A stretch of DNA of 64,000 nt from Roseivirga misakiensis (GCF_001747105.1 NZ_MDGQ01000005.1:992001-1056000), one strand, 5' to 3'. Positions 44,764-53,761 are shown, counted from the first letter of the stretch. Made by a program: numbers and translations. Notes: generated by a model from the sequence alone, not told the origin.

Positions 44764-45834
44764 TTAGTATTTATGTTCAATTCCTGTCTCTTCTATTAAT
44801 TGATTCCATTTGACTCTATCAAAAGGTGTAGAATTCTTGGAGAATTCATCTTTTTCTTCTTCGGTCATTGCGTTATAGGCGTTCCAATCTCTATAAAGGT
44901 AAAAGTGGGCCGTCTCTAGATTTTTAAACTCTCTTAGCTCTTCGATAAGTTCGTTAGCGTGGCTACTTTGAAAAGATAGATGTTTCAAAGTCTTCATTTT
45001 TTTTAAGCATTCTGGTATTGTCTGAATTTTACCTCCAACGCGCAATTCAACTAAGTTTTGACAATCACAAATCGATGGGTTTATTGCTTCCAGTTTATTA
45101 TCCAATAGGTTCAAGCTTTCTAAGTTCATTAAAAGGGAAATATCATTCGGAATGGCGGTAATTTCATGACCTTTTAAGTTCAAACTTTTTAAATGATCAA
45201 GTTTGAGAAGCTCTGAAGGAAATTCGGTCAGAGGCTTGTAGTAAGGGTTGATCGTCAACCTATCAGTTTGTTTCGCACTTCTCAAAACATCCTCTAAAGC
45301 GTTAAAGATACCCTTGTCTTCGAGACGAGATATTTCTTGTCGTTCATTAATTCTAAAACTTGTAAGAGCATAGACATTCGGTAAAACTAAAGCGAATAAA
45401 ATTGACAGGATTAGAAGTGCATAATTGGCACCTTTAATTCTGTCTTTCCTGACAATTCGCACCATAAAAACAGCATTGGTAAGGTAAAGTAGAAGTGCAA
45501 TACCTACAACATTGTATCCGTATCGTTCGAGGAATTCACTTTGAAATCCCAAAAAATTTCCAATCACAGAGTAGCTTCTTGAGTCGTCGAAGTCTACCTG
45601 AAAAAGAAAAATGGAGGTAAAGAGTAGATTTGAGATTAAAATTCTCAAGATGTTTTTTGGGCTTTTCTCTGCAAGGTTATTCATGCAATGGAAGTGAATT
45701 ATGAAATGTAACAACCCGAAAAGAACTATGGACCCAAAGCCAATGAACATTAACCAACCTAAAACATTTAGTCTGGCCGAAACTGCAATTGAAAAGGAGA
45801 GAACTATAAAAAGGGCCTGAATTCGTTTGTCCAT
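44764..45834 (-). CDS. Membrane protein with leucine-rich repeats
   Basis: A 356-residue protein. The first 165 residues contain about four membrane helices (7-24, 26-48, 63-79, 108-125, with a further one near 139-157). The C-terminal half carries leucine-rich repeats (LTEFPSELLKLDHLKSLNLKGHEITAIPNDISLLMNLESLNLLDNKLEAI). The LRR part probably binds a protein. Not a known family to me; it sits in the accessory array, 63 bp after the RHS-like gene. Confidence 0.7.
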   Translation of the reverse strand: MDKRIQALFIVLSFSIAVSARLNVLGWLMFIGFGSIVLFGLLHFIIHFHCMNNLAEKSPKNILRILISNLLFTSIFLFQVDFDDSRSYSVIGNFLGFQSEFLERYGYNVVGIALLLYLTNAVFMVRIVRKDRIKGANYALLILSILFALVLPNVYALTSFRINERQEISRLEDKGIFNALEDVLRSAKQTDRLTINPYYKPLTEFPSELLKLDHLKSLNLKGHEITAIPNDISLLMNLESLNLLDNKLEAINPSICDCQNLVELRVGGKIQTIPECLKKMKTLKHLSFQSSHANELIEELREFKNLETAHFYLYRDWNAYNAMTEEEKDEFSKNSTPFDRVKWNQLIEETGIEHKY

Positions 45835-45897
45835 AACAAGCTCAAAGGTTAGAATTTGAAATTGAAGAGCTGTGCAATGTTCTATTTTTATGATAAG

Positions 45898-46770
45898 TCA
45901 TGTGATCTTTTCATATCTATGAATAAAGTGAAAGTCTTTTCCATTTACCTGAGTCCCATAGATAGCATTAAAGCTACCAGTTGAAAACCCTTTTTCCTCC
46001 ACGACTCTATTATAACTATCATACTCTTTGTTGTGAAATTCGAGTAAATTTCCCTCCGGGTCTCGACATTCGGAATGGACTAAGTTTCGATGCGAGTCAT
46101 ATTTATGACTGTAAATGAGAGCCATATCTCTATTAATAAAGTCTCGGTGAACTTCTTTTACAAGAAGATCATTGTTTAACTCAAATTTGACTTCCTTCAT
46201 AAGGTTATTCTTATCATTAAAAATTTTTTCGGTCAAGATATCCCCTTTCTCATCATACTTTGTCTCTGTACGGTATATCAAGTGCCCTTTTTCATCCCAG
46301 TCTTTTTGTATAGATGTGTTGTCAAATAAATTGAATATATATTCCTGACGTTCAATTAATTCATTTTGAAAGTAAAATAAGTTAGTAAAGTCTTTTCCAT
46401 TTTTGGTTTGTAAAAGTTTTTCTACCTCTTCACCATTTTGTATTGTTATTTGTACAAGCCCTTTATCCTGATATGTAGTCTGAATCTCTTCATAAAGCTC
46501 GTTTGCAATAACTAACCTTTGTGATACGATTCGTTCTTCATTGTCGTATTCATACTCGGTTTTACTGGATTCGATTCCATTCTCCTTAATAGTCTCTACC
46601 TTAATTTTTCCTTTGTCGTCATATACAGTGAACACCTCTTTCTCTAAATCACCCTCTAAGAGCTTCAAGTATAAAACTCTACTAAAACTATCTCTTAACT
46701 CTTCAGAATGGCGGATTTCTTCTTCCGTTTCAATTCTGTGAGTTATCCTTTTGAGTACTGGTGAATCCAT
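45898..46770 (-). CDS. RHS/YD-repeat-like cytoplasmic protein
   Basis: A 290-residue protein without signal. It contains degenerate YD-type repeats: VYDDKGKIKVETIKENG, EYDNEERIVSQRL, TKYDEKGDILTEKIF, KYDSHRNLVHSECRDPEGNLLEF, EYDSYNRVVEEKG. These resemble RHS repeats, but the protein lacks the core and toxin domains of true RHS proteins. It may be an isolated repeat protein or an immunity-like orphan. Repeat copy 4 lies just upstream. Confidence 0.65.
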   Translation of the reverse strand: MDSPVLKRITHRIETEEEIRHSEELRDSFSRVLYLKLLEGDLEKEVFTVYDDKGKIKVETIKENGIESSKTEYEYDNEERIVSQRLVIANELYEEIQTTYQDKGLVQITIQNGEEVEKLLQTKNGKDFTNLFYFQNELIERQEYIFNLFDNTSIQKDWDEKGHLIYRTETKYDEKGDILTEKIFNDKNNLMKEVKFELNNDLLVKEVHRDFINRDMALIYSHKYDSHRNLVHSECRDPEGNLLEFHNKEYDSYNRVVEEKGFSTGSFNAIYGTQVNGKDFHFIHRYEKIT

Positions 46771-46795
46771 TGATTTTGATTAATGAAGAAAGGTT

Positions 46796-46850
46796 GGGTG
46801 ATAATCTTTCTATAAGAAATCAAATTATGAGGATAGTTACAAGAGGGTGT
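46796..46850 (-). repeat. Array repeat, copy 4 (shortest)
   Basis: GGATAGTTACAAG at 46831-46843 with the preceding TCTTTCTATAAGAAATCAAA. It is more diverged and closer to its gene (60 nt to the start at 46770) than the other copies. Confidence 0.6.
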
Positions 46851-46873
46851 GATATACGGAAGGAGAGTAGGTT

Positions 46874-47416
46874 CTATATTTTACTCTTCTTCAAACGACC
46901 GTAATACATCAGGTCTACAATTTCACCAGCTGTGGTTATGTAGTCCATTCTAATGGTGCCTTCGAGTTCAAAGCTACATCGTTCAGCCACAATTTGAGCG
47001 GCTTTATTGGAGTGGTGCGTTCTTAGGTATATTTTCTTGAAGTCAAACGTCTCGAAGCAATAGTCGACAAACAAATTCATGGCTTTTGTTGTAACCCCTT
47101 TACCAGCAAAGTTTACGTCGGTATAGCAACCAATTTCTGTTTTCGGAATGGACCAATCCACATTTTTGAGGTCAATAAAAGCGATAAACTCATTCGTGGA
47201 ATTATCGACAACCAAATACGGAAAGTACTCTCTCTTTGTTCTTTTTTCGTCAATCTCCTTTAGGAATTGTTCGGTAGCGGCTAAGTCCTTGGTTTTGGAG
47301 ACCGTTCCAGTGAAAAAATCTTCTAGCCTTTTTCGGTTTCTCTCTACTAAATCAAAGTATTGATTTAGGTCGCTTATGGCTAAAGGTCTAATGGTGTATT
47401 TATCAAATTGTATCAT
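46874..47416 (-). CDS. GNAT N-acetyltransferase (RimJ/RimL-like)
   Basis: A 180-residue acyl-CoA transferase. The opening YTIRPLAISDLNQYFDLVERN and the acetyl-CoA-binding region FAGKGVTTKAMNLFVDYCFETF plus YLRTHHSNKAAQIVAERCSFELEGTIR are typical of the ribosomal-protein/small-amine acetyltransferase group. Substrate unknown. No close neighbour. Confidence 0.85.
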   Translation of the reverse strand: MIQFDKYTIRPLAISDLNQYFDLVERNRKRLEDFFTGTVSKTKDLAATEQFLKEIDEKRTKREYFPYLVVDNSTNEFIAFIDLKNVDWSIPKTEIGCYTDVNFAGKGVTTKAMNLFVDYCFETFDFKKIYLRTHHSNKAAQIVAERCSFELEGTIRMDYITTAGEIVDLMYYGRLKKSKI

Positions 47417-47509
47417 GTTGACAGCTCAGTAAAGAGGTTCTTTCCCGCAAAGCTATCAACGTTCCATAGCCGTCAAAATTATTGCTTAAATATCTTAAAT
47501 AGAGAGGTA

Positions 47510-47959
47510 TTAAACATCAAATTGCCTAAGGTGATGGTCGAAGTGTTTCCATTGCACAATTGCCCATTCATCAGGCGAAAGCTTGCCGAAGAATTGATGC
47601 GGTTGTCTGGTACATTTTTCAGGGCCATTTTCATAAAACTTCTGGACTAGCGCGATGGACTTGGTTCTTTCCTTCTCGAAATCTTCTTGCCCATCCATAA
47701 TAAAGTTTTTGCCTGTCGGTGAATTCTTTGAAAACCGCTTTTTACTGACATACCTAGATTTAAAAAACCTGCCGATTATTCTTCCACTGAGCATTCTTTT
47801 TGGAAAGCTCAAATCCAATGGTATTTCTAGAAATGCATTTAAATGGGCTAACATCTGCGCCACATCCATTTTCCCCCATTGTCGCTCCGCATTAGGCGTG
47901 AGTTTTTCGAGTCTCTCTAAAATTCCATCGACATCAGGTTTATGGTAGAGATTTTTCAT
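47510..47959 (-). CDS. DUF1569 (DinB-like) protein
   Basis: A 149-residue helical cytoplasmic protein of the DinB/DUF1569 group. WGKMDVAQMLAHLNAFLEI and the final VQWKHFDHHLRQFDV give the His residues of a potential metal site. Family members often depend on small thiols, but no specific reaction is known for this gene. Confidence 0.75.
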   Translation of the reverse strand: MKNLYHKPDVDGILERLEKLTPNAERQWGKMDVAQMLAHLNAFLEIPLDLSFPKRMLSGRIIGRFFKSRYVSKKRFSKNSPTGKNFIMDGQEDFEKERTKSIALVQKFYENGPEKCTRQPHQFFGKLSPDEWAIVQWKHFDHHLRQFDV

Positions 47960-48041
47960 GAGCTTTCTAGACTAAGTTTGTCCACTGAGTGATTATGAAA
48001 TAAACTGCCGTTTTGTTGTACAATTCGACTTGGGTCAAAGC

Positions 48042-48635
48042 TTAATTTGCTACGGCTTTAGGTTTACCTATCAATTCTATTGAGGTGACGGCCGTCCAGC
48101 CAAAGACGATTCCAAACACTAATCTGTGGGCGATCGGCATGGACCAAAGCTCAAGGGCAAAACCTGCCATGGAAAGCATTAATATAGTGGCCGTTATGTT
48201 CGCTCTAATCCTCACCGAGCGTTTTAACTGTCGATTATACCCAAGTCTAGAAAGTCCGAACATCCAACTGGCTAGTCCAAGGCAAATGGCTACAATATGT
48301 GCTTTAGAAACGGGTGTTCTAGAAAATTCCATATCAATCGGAATCGCAGTTAAGGCAAAGCCTAAACCAAAGAGCGACAGGAGGATGGATAGTAATTTAT
48401 CATTGAGCATTTTGCCGTAGGCTAACCCAAAACCAATCAGCAAAAGCCCGACAAGCACAAAACCAAATAGGTTAAACCACAAAGCATTGGGTTCTCCTTT
48501 GGCGCCAAGTTTACTGATAAAATCGTTGACAAAACTAAATTCTCCATTAATAAAACCGAAGATTAATAAGGCGCTGATGAGGGTCAGCACAGATGTCAAT
48601 CCAATCAGGCCTATTTTCTTTTCTGTTAATACCAT
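48042..48635 (-). CDS. DUF998-type integral membrane protein
   Basis: A 197-residue protein with about six hydrophobic helices and a short charged N-terminus. The pattern (FVNDFISKLGAKGEPNALWFNLFGFVLVGLLLI, IPIDMEFSRTPVSKAHIVAICLG) is that of DUF998. It starts 35 bp after the stop of the SDR gene on the same strand and may be cotranscribed. Function unknown. Confidence 0.75.
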   Translation of the reverse strand: MVLTEKKIGLIGLTSVLTLISALLIFGFINGEFSFVNDFISKLGAKGEPNALWFNLFGFVLVGLLLIGFGLAYGKMLNDKLLSILLSLFGLGFALTAIPIDMEFSRTPVSKAHIVAICLGLASWMFGLSRLGYNRQLKRSVRIRANITATILMLSMAGFALELWSMPIAHRLVFGIVFGWTAVTSIELIGKPKAVAN

Positions 48636-48670
48636 CTATGAATTAGTCGGAGTTAAAACCTATCGTTCAC

Positions 48671-49483
48671 TTATTCTCCAAAGAAAAGTTCATTTATACC
48701 TTTCCTGAAAGCTTCATCTCCAACCGAATTTCTTTGCTCGTACCAGGTTTTGGCATCTTCACCAGCTGGGTATCTTAATTTCATTTTACCGTCAGTAGCG
48801 GCTTCATAGACTACTTCAGCAATTTGCTCTGCGGTAGAGTATGTCTGTTGTCTTTCAGGGTCCATAAACACGGTCATTACTTTCTGCATGGAATCATTGT
48901 AGGCATCGTGAGTGGTCATGTCTAAAGATCGGCCAGCAAAGTCTGTGGCAATACCACCAGGTGATACGGTTTTTACGCCTATGCCATGCGGATTTAATTC
49001 GAAAGCCAAACTCTCACTCCAGCCTTCAAGCCCCCATTTGGTGGCATGGTAGACAGAATTGAATGGTAGGGTGATCAGTCCGCCAATTGAAGTTGTTGTA
49101 ATAAAAAGACCACTTTCCTTAGCCCTAAAATGTGGGATGAAAGCTTGTGTTACACGCATAACGCCGAGTAAGTTAGTATTTAACTGTCTTACCAGCTGAT
49201 CGTCTGTTGCCCCTTCAAATGGCCCAGCTAAACCATAACCGGCATTGTTAAACACCACGTCAATGTCACCAAGACCGATGGCCTTTTCAGCCGTTGATTT
49301 GATTTGTCCAGTATCTGTGACATCAAGGGGTAGGAGGCTTATATTGTCAATTTGGTCTAACTCAGTTTCTTTGCTAGGATTACGCATGGTGGCGATAACA
49401 TGCCAGCCTTTATCAGCGAAAAGTATTGCAGCAGATTTGCCTAATCCTGATGATGCGCCAGTAATAAAAATTCTTTTAGTCAT
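48671..49483 (-). CDS. Classical short-chain dehydrogenase/reductase
   Basis: A 270-residue NAD(P)-dependent oxidoreductase. The Rossmann motif TGASSGLG, the NNAG motif, and the active site (TTTSIGG...VYHATKWG with Tyr-Lys) are visible. The typical length is complete. Substrate is not identifiable. Probably cotranscribed with the DUF998 gene. Confidence 0.88.
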   Translation of the reverse strand: MTKRIFITGASSGLGKSAAILFADKGWHVIATMRNPSKETELDQIDNISLLPLDVTDTGQIKSTAEKAIGLGDIDVVFNNAGYGLAGPFEGATDDQLVRQLNTNLLGVMRVTQAFIPHFRAKESGLFITTTSIGGLITLPFNSVYHATKWGLEGWSESLAFELNPHGIGVKTVSPGGIATDFAGRSLDMTTHDAYNDSMQKVMTVFMDPERQQTYSTAEQIAEVVYEAATDGKMKLRYPAGEDAKTWYEQRNSVGDEAFRKGINELFFGE

Positions 49484-49801
49484 TGTGTGATAGTTAAAAA
49501 GTTGTGAGTTATGGTTTCATGTCAAAAGTTGATTAAAAGTTGTTAAATAACCTACTGAGCTAAGCCAACAATTCGATGATATAGTGTACAGACTTCAATC
49601 AGCAAACCATTATTGTCCCTCAAATAGCTTACTTTTTACCCTCAAGTCATTGTCTTTATCGGTTCTAACTCATGTACTCTAATTACAATGGTTTTTTAAA
49701 AGTCTATTTCTATTGTTTCTTTAATAAAGGCTAGCTCTACGCCGAATGGCTTGTCCTTTTACTCGATTTTGTAAATGCGTTTCTGAAATATGAATTTTAT
49801 A
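49484..49801. other. Gene-free interval
   Basis: 318 bp between the ClbS-like gene and the SDR gene, both on the minus strand. I see no ORF, RNA or clear repeat. The stretch is A+T-rich and must include the SDR promoter, but I cannot place the boxes confidently. Confidence 0.4.
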
Positions 49802-50299
49802 TCACTTCATGCCTTTTTTGATGAGTTTGAAAGCCCAATCATAGTGACTGGAAGTATTCGAGATTAGATAAGCGCCAAGAGAGGTTGACCCTGTCCATTT
49901 GTACCGTTTTTTTTCAAATAGCTCCTTGTCAGTATGGCTCGATATGATTTGCTGAATTTGTTGATGCGATTGTTGAAAAGACGCTTTAGCTACGTCATAT
50001 GCCATCTCCTTGTGTTTTTTCCATACTTCGCGATTGAATTCAGGTAGGGTTTTCCAGGTATAGCCTTCGGCAGGCATAGCCGGTTTTTCACCTGCCATAC
50101 CAGTCTTGTACCAGCCTTGCATAATCAAGTGCCATTCATGCAAGTGGGCTAGAACATCCTTTATGTTTCTGTTTAAAGTTCCAGGGGCGAACTCCGTATT
50201 TACTTCATCTGCTGAATAGCTATCAATAAGGTCTAGTAAACGTTTGTAGTTTGCCTCACTGGCAGCTAATAACTCTTGTTTTGAGGTAGGTCTGGGCAT
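49802..50299 (-). CDS. ClbS/DfsB-family four-helix protein
   Basis: A 165-residue cytoplasmic helical-bundle protein of the ClbS/DfsB (DUF1706) group. MPRPTSKQELLAASEANYKRL, VLAHLHEWHLIMQGWY and the C-terminal YKWTGSTSLGAYLISNTSSHYDWAFKLI fit well. In E. coli ClbS protects against colibactin; no such cluster is present here, so the local role is unknown. Confidence 0.8.
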   Translation of the reverse strand: MPRPTSKQELLAASEANYKRLLDLIDSYSADEVNTEFAPGTLNRNIKDVLAHLHEWHLIMQGWYKTGMAGEKPAMPAEGYTWKTLPEFNREVWKKHKEMAYDVAKASFQQSHQQIQQIISSHTDKELFEKKRYKWTGSTSLGAYLISNTSSHYDWAFKLIKKGMK

Positions 50300-50477
50300 A
50301 TGTCATGGGTTAAATAATCCTCAAGGGCTCAAGCGAGATGGCTTGTACTCATTGAAGTTAAAAACTAAAGAAGAGAAATGCTATGATTATTCTTCCACGG
50401 GTTGACTGACATTTGAAAATAAATTAGTAGAAATGATCAAAGCAAATAATGATGCGTTCAACATTCTCGTTGTCCTT

Positions 50478-50524
50478 AAAAAAAATCACCTAACCGAATC
50501 CATCAGAAAATTCGGTTAGGTGAT
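50478..50524 (-). terminator. Strong intrinsic terminator after the permease gene
   Basis: ATCACCTAACCGAAT (50485-50499) pairs perfectly with ATTCGGTTAGGTGAT (50510-50524), followed on the minus strand by eight U residues (50485-50478). It ends the PadR-permease transcript, 21 bp past the stop. Confidence 0.92.
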
Positions 50525-50545
50525 CAATTAAGAGTGGTTATAGGC

Positions 50546-53173
50546 TTAATCGTCCCTTAGGGTGGTGGCTGGATTTGCTTTTGTAGCCCTCCAGGCTTGC
50601 CAACCGATGGTCATTGCACCAATGACTGTCATTGCGAGCGCTGTCATAAAGAAAACGTCTACTCCAAACGAGGTTCTATAAGCAAACTGGTTGAGCCAAA
50701 CATTATTAGCCATATAAGCCAGTGAGAATCCAATAATGAATGAGATGGTAAGCATAATGCTTAGACTCTTCGATAATAGGAAAATCAAAGTCCTCACACT
50801 TGCACCCAGTACTTTACGAATGCTCACTTCTTTCATGCGGATTTGAATCGCATAAGTCGAAATGCCCAAAAGGCCCATACCCGCAATGCTGATACTCAGG
50901 ATCGCCACTAGCCCAACGATATAGAGAATATCGTAGAAAAGCGCATTGAATTCGTCAATTTCTCCTTGGAAGGTTTTAAGAATGATCTCATGGTTGGGGT
51001 CAAATTCATCCCAAACGTCTTCTATGGCCGTGATTTCCTTTACTCTATCAAACCCGGCTATTTTGATTTGAGCTATTCTAAAACCAACTGGATCATATCT
51101 AAGCATCATTGGTCCAATATCCATCACGAGCATCATGTAATTGTAGTCTTTTACTACACCCACCACATTATATACAGTGGAGTCATTTTCAATGTAGAAC
51201 TGTTCTCCAACAGCATCAACTGAGCTTTCAAAGCCAAATTTATCGACCGCGGTTTCATTCAAAATCACTGATTGCTGATTCACGGATGCCGCACTTTTTA
51301 GAAAATTTCGACCTGCAATAAGTTCTAATTCAAGACTGCTGATATAGTCTTCATCTACGTCAAAGTAATTTAATGGGAAGGTTTCACCTGTTTTAAGTTT
51401 TGCTTCTTCAGAGTATTCCGTACCCATTCCCGGAATATTATTCGTGGCTGTAACGCTTTCTATAAAAGGTAGCTTTTCCAGTTCGGTCTCAAATTTCCTA
51501 AAATCCTGCCCTTGCATATGTACATTCAGGATATTCTCTTTTGTAAAGCCATAATCTTTTTCGACCATAAATTTGATCTGCTTGTAGACCAAAACAGAGG
51601 AAACAATCAGCACAATAGAGATTACAAACTGTGTCACAATGAGCGCTTTTCTCAAGCTAAGCCTAGAAAGTTTTGTGTTTGAAACAGAGTTTTTCATGGC
51701 TTGTATCGGTTTGAAGGAAGCCAGATATAGCGATGGAAAGATGCCCGTGATTAGTCCGAGTAGAACACTAAAAGCAAAGAATTGAAGATAAGCTTTTGGG
51801 TCTGGTCTCAATTCCCATTCTAAAAGAGCGCTCATTTGTAAGTTTTCAAAAGCCGGGATTAAAAACTGTAATAAGCCGATCGCCACGCAAAGTGAAAGAA
51901 CAGATACTAAGATTGATTCGACAATGAACTGAATGGTAAGTTGAGTCTTTTTGGCCCCCATAACCTTCCGTACACCAACTTCTTTGGTACGCGTAAGTGC
52001 TCTTGCAGCCGATAGATTTGTGTAATTGAAGGTGGCGCAGATGATAATGAGTATGGCCAGAACACCTAAACCTATGACAAAGAAATTAGGCATGCCTGCA
52101 CCGATTTGGTTACCATAGAGTGGGCCAGGGGTGATCTTAGACATCTTTTGTATTTCAAATTCTTTGCGCTCATCTGAATCCGCCTCATAGTGTTCTTTTT
52201 CGGCTTCAGTTAAATAGGCTTGGAGCCCTTCGATAGAATAGCCATCTCTCAACTTAAAATAAATCCATGACTCACTTGCGTTGTTCCAATTTCCTAATGA
52301 AGAACCTAATACCTTTCGCTTTTCAAGATTCGCTAGACTCGACATGGAAACGAGCGATTCAAACTTAATATGGGTCTTACCTGGGAACTCTTTCAGTACG
52401 CCAGTGACTTGATATACTCCGTATTTACCCACCTCAATGCTCTGGCCCATGGGGTCTTGATCTTTAAAGAGTTTTTCTGCAATATCTTTTTTCAGAACAA
52501 TGGAATTGGGTTCGCTCAATGCGGTTTTAGGATTTCCTCTTTCCAACTCAAAGCTGAAGAGTTCGAAAAATGATGGTTCTGTGAAGTAACCTTGTAGCGC
52601 AATGGCTTTACCATTTTGAATAATGTCGCCGAAAAAGCCCCGTCTGAAAGTGACCATGTGTTCGAAGCCCGCAAACTTGTCATGCATTTCCTCACCTAAA
52701 GGCATCGGTACAGTGGCAATGGGGATATTCAGATCGTTTCGATCGTTATGCGTAAATCTATAGGTTTTGTCGCTATTGACTTGCCAGTTGTCATAGCTAA
52801 GCTGATCGTTGATCATGAGTATAATGACTAAGCAAACAGCCATGGAAACGGAAAGTCCTAAGACGTTAATGGCCGTGAAAGACCGGTTTTTGATAAGGTT
52901 TCTAAAACCTACCTTGAAGTAATTATTGAGTATTGACATGTTGTTAAAATATTTAGATTGACCTGATTTCTTTAGCGTGTGTCTATTGATAAATCGGATA
53001 ACATCGAACCAAAATTTCCTTTTTGCTTTTCGCGCACCGAACTGTTCCACATTATCGTCGAAGCGCTCATATAGATCTCCGAGAATGGAGTCATATAGGG
53101 CAGGCTGACAATACCATTCGAAAAATCTTTCTGCGGATTTTGGTGGGTCGATATAGTTTTTGTCTTGATTCAC
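50546..53173 (-). CDS. FtsX/MacB-type ABC permease with N-terminal prefix domain
   Basis: An 875-residue inner-membrane protein. The first 80 residues (SAERFFEWYCQPALYDSILGDLYERFDD...FWFDVIRFINRHTL) are the 'permease prefix domain' of Bacteroidota transporters; then FKVGFRNLIKNRSFTAINVLGLSVSMAVCLVIILMI begins the MacB/FtsX unit with two FtsX blocks ending in NPATTLRDD. No ATPase. It starts with GTG, overlapping the PadR stop as TAGTG, so translation is coupled. PadR probably represses it in response to a drug or envelope signal. Confidence 0.9.
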   Translation of the reverse strand: MNQDKNYIDPPKSAERFFEWYCQPALYDSILGDLYERFDDNVEQFGARKAKRKFWFDVIRFINRHTLKKSGQSKYFNNMSILNNYFKVGFRNLIKNRSFTAINVLGLSVSMAVCLVIILMINDQLSYDNWQVNSDKTYRFTHNDRNDLNIPIATVPMPLGEEMHDKFAGFEHMVTFRRGFFGDIIQNGKAIALQGYFTEPSFFELFSFELERGNPKTALSEPNSIVLKKDIAEKLFKDQDPMGQSIEVGKYGVYQVTGVLKEFPGKTHIKFESLVSMSSLANLEKRKVLGSSLGNWNNASESWIYFKLRDGYSIEGLQAYLTEAEKEHYEADSDERKEFEIQKMSKITPGPLYGNQIGAGMPNFFVIGLGVLAILIIICATFNYTNLSAARALTRTKEVGVRKVMGAKKTQLTIQFIVESILVSVLSLCVAIGLLQFLIPAFENLQMSALLEWELRPDPKAYLQFFAFSVLLGLITGIFPSLYLASFKPIQAMKNSVSNTKLSRLSLRKALIVTQFVISIVLIVSSVLVYKQIKFMVEKDYGFTKENILNVHMQGQDFRKFETELEKLPFIESVTATNNIPGMGTEYSEEAKLKTGETFPLNYFDVDEDYISSLELELIAGRNFLKSAASVNQQSVILNETAVDKFGFESSVDAVGEQFYIENDSTVYNVVGVVKDYNYMMLVMDIGPMMLRYDPVGFRIAQIKIAGFDRVKEITAIEDVWDEFDPNHEIILKTFQGEIDEFNALFYDILYIVGLVAILSISIAGMGLLGISTYAIQIRMKEVSIRKVLGASVRTLIFLLSKSLSIMLTISFIIGFSLAYMANNVWLNQFAYRTSFGVDVFFMTALAMTVIGAMTIGWQAWRATKANPATTLRDD

Positions 53174-53502
53174 TAACCAATGTCTAAGACAAATTTTGGG
53201 ATCATGTTCCAGATGTGATTTCTAGCTTCGCGGGTTTCTTTCAAAGCAGATTTACCTTGTGCCGTTATGATAAATACGCGTTTTCTACGTCCGCGTCGAT
53301 TGCCTTCTGCATCGCCAATTTTTGACGAAACGAACCCTTTTTCTTCCAACCGATACAGCGCAGTGTGAACACTACTCATGGTTACAGAACGTTCTAGCTC
53401 TTTTTCAATCGCTTTAGTCACAGAAAGTCCATAAGCTTCTTCGTGCTGTGCGGCGACGAGCATGAGGACGATTTCTTCAAATTCTCCGAGTTTACTATTC
53501 AT
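53173..53502 (-). CDS. PadR family transcriptional regulator
   Basis: A 109-residue DNA-binding repressor with a winged helix (EFEEIVLMLVAAQHEEAYGLSVTKAIEKELERSVTMSSVHTALYRLEEKGFVSSKIG and a basic GNRRGRRKRVFIITAQG wing). It lacks the long C-terminal dimer helix, as in the short PadR group. It overlaps the permease start by one base and should control it. Two copies of TTGTAAAACAATT upstream of its ATG are candidate operators. Confidence 0.9.
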   Translation of the reverse strand: MNSKLGEFEEIVLMLVAAQHEEAYGLSVTKAIEKELERSVTMSSVHTALYRLEEKGFVSSKIGDAEGNRRGRRKRVFIITAQGKSALKETREARNHIWNMIPKFVLDIG

Positions 53503-53514
53503 TTTTTTACCCTT

Positions 53515-53592
53515 TTGTAAAACAATTATGGCAGAATTAGCCGAAGGCTACAAGGCTTCGGCTATTTAATTTTACCTAATTGTAAAACAATT
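53515..53592. promoter_or_regulatory. Candidate PadR operators flanking a hairpin
   Basis: TTGTAAAACAATT occurs exactly at 53515-53527 and 53580-53592. Between them TAGCCGAAG (53538-53546) pairs with CTTCGGCTA (53556-53564). Both repeats lie within 90 bases upstream of the PadR start (53502), the expected place for autoregulation. Confidence 0.55.
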
Positions 53593-53761
53593 GTTTCATA
53601 TAAGACTAAAAGACCGATAGAAATGTTGCAAGTCAAGCTGAAAAAAAAGAGATGGGGGGGAGAGTAGCATCAAATCTCTGTTTGATAAAACCAATGAAAT
53701 GCCATTGTGAAAACCTATAGAAAGTTTTCAGTAATGGAAATGCTAATAGGGTCTGACAATT

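Noticed and set aside
53538-53564. Terminator between the PadR gene and the next gene upstream
   Set aside because: The stem is good but no U-run follows on either strand, so it is described as part of the regulatory region.
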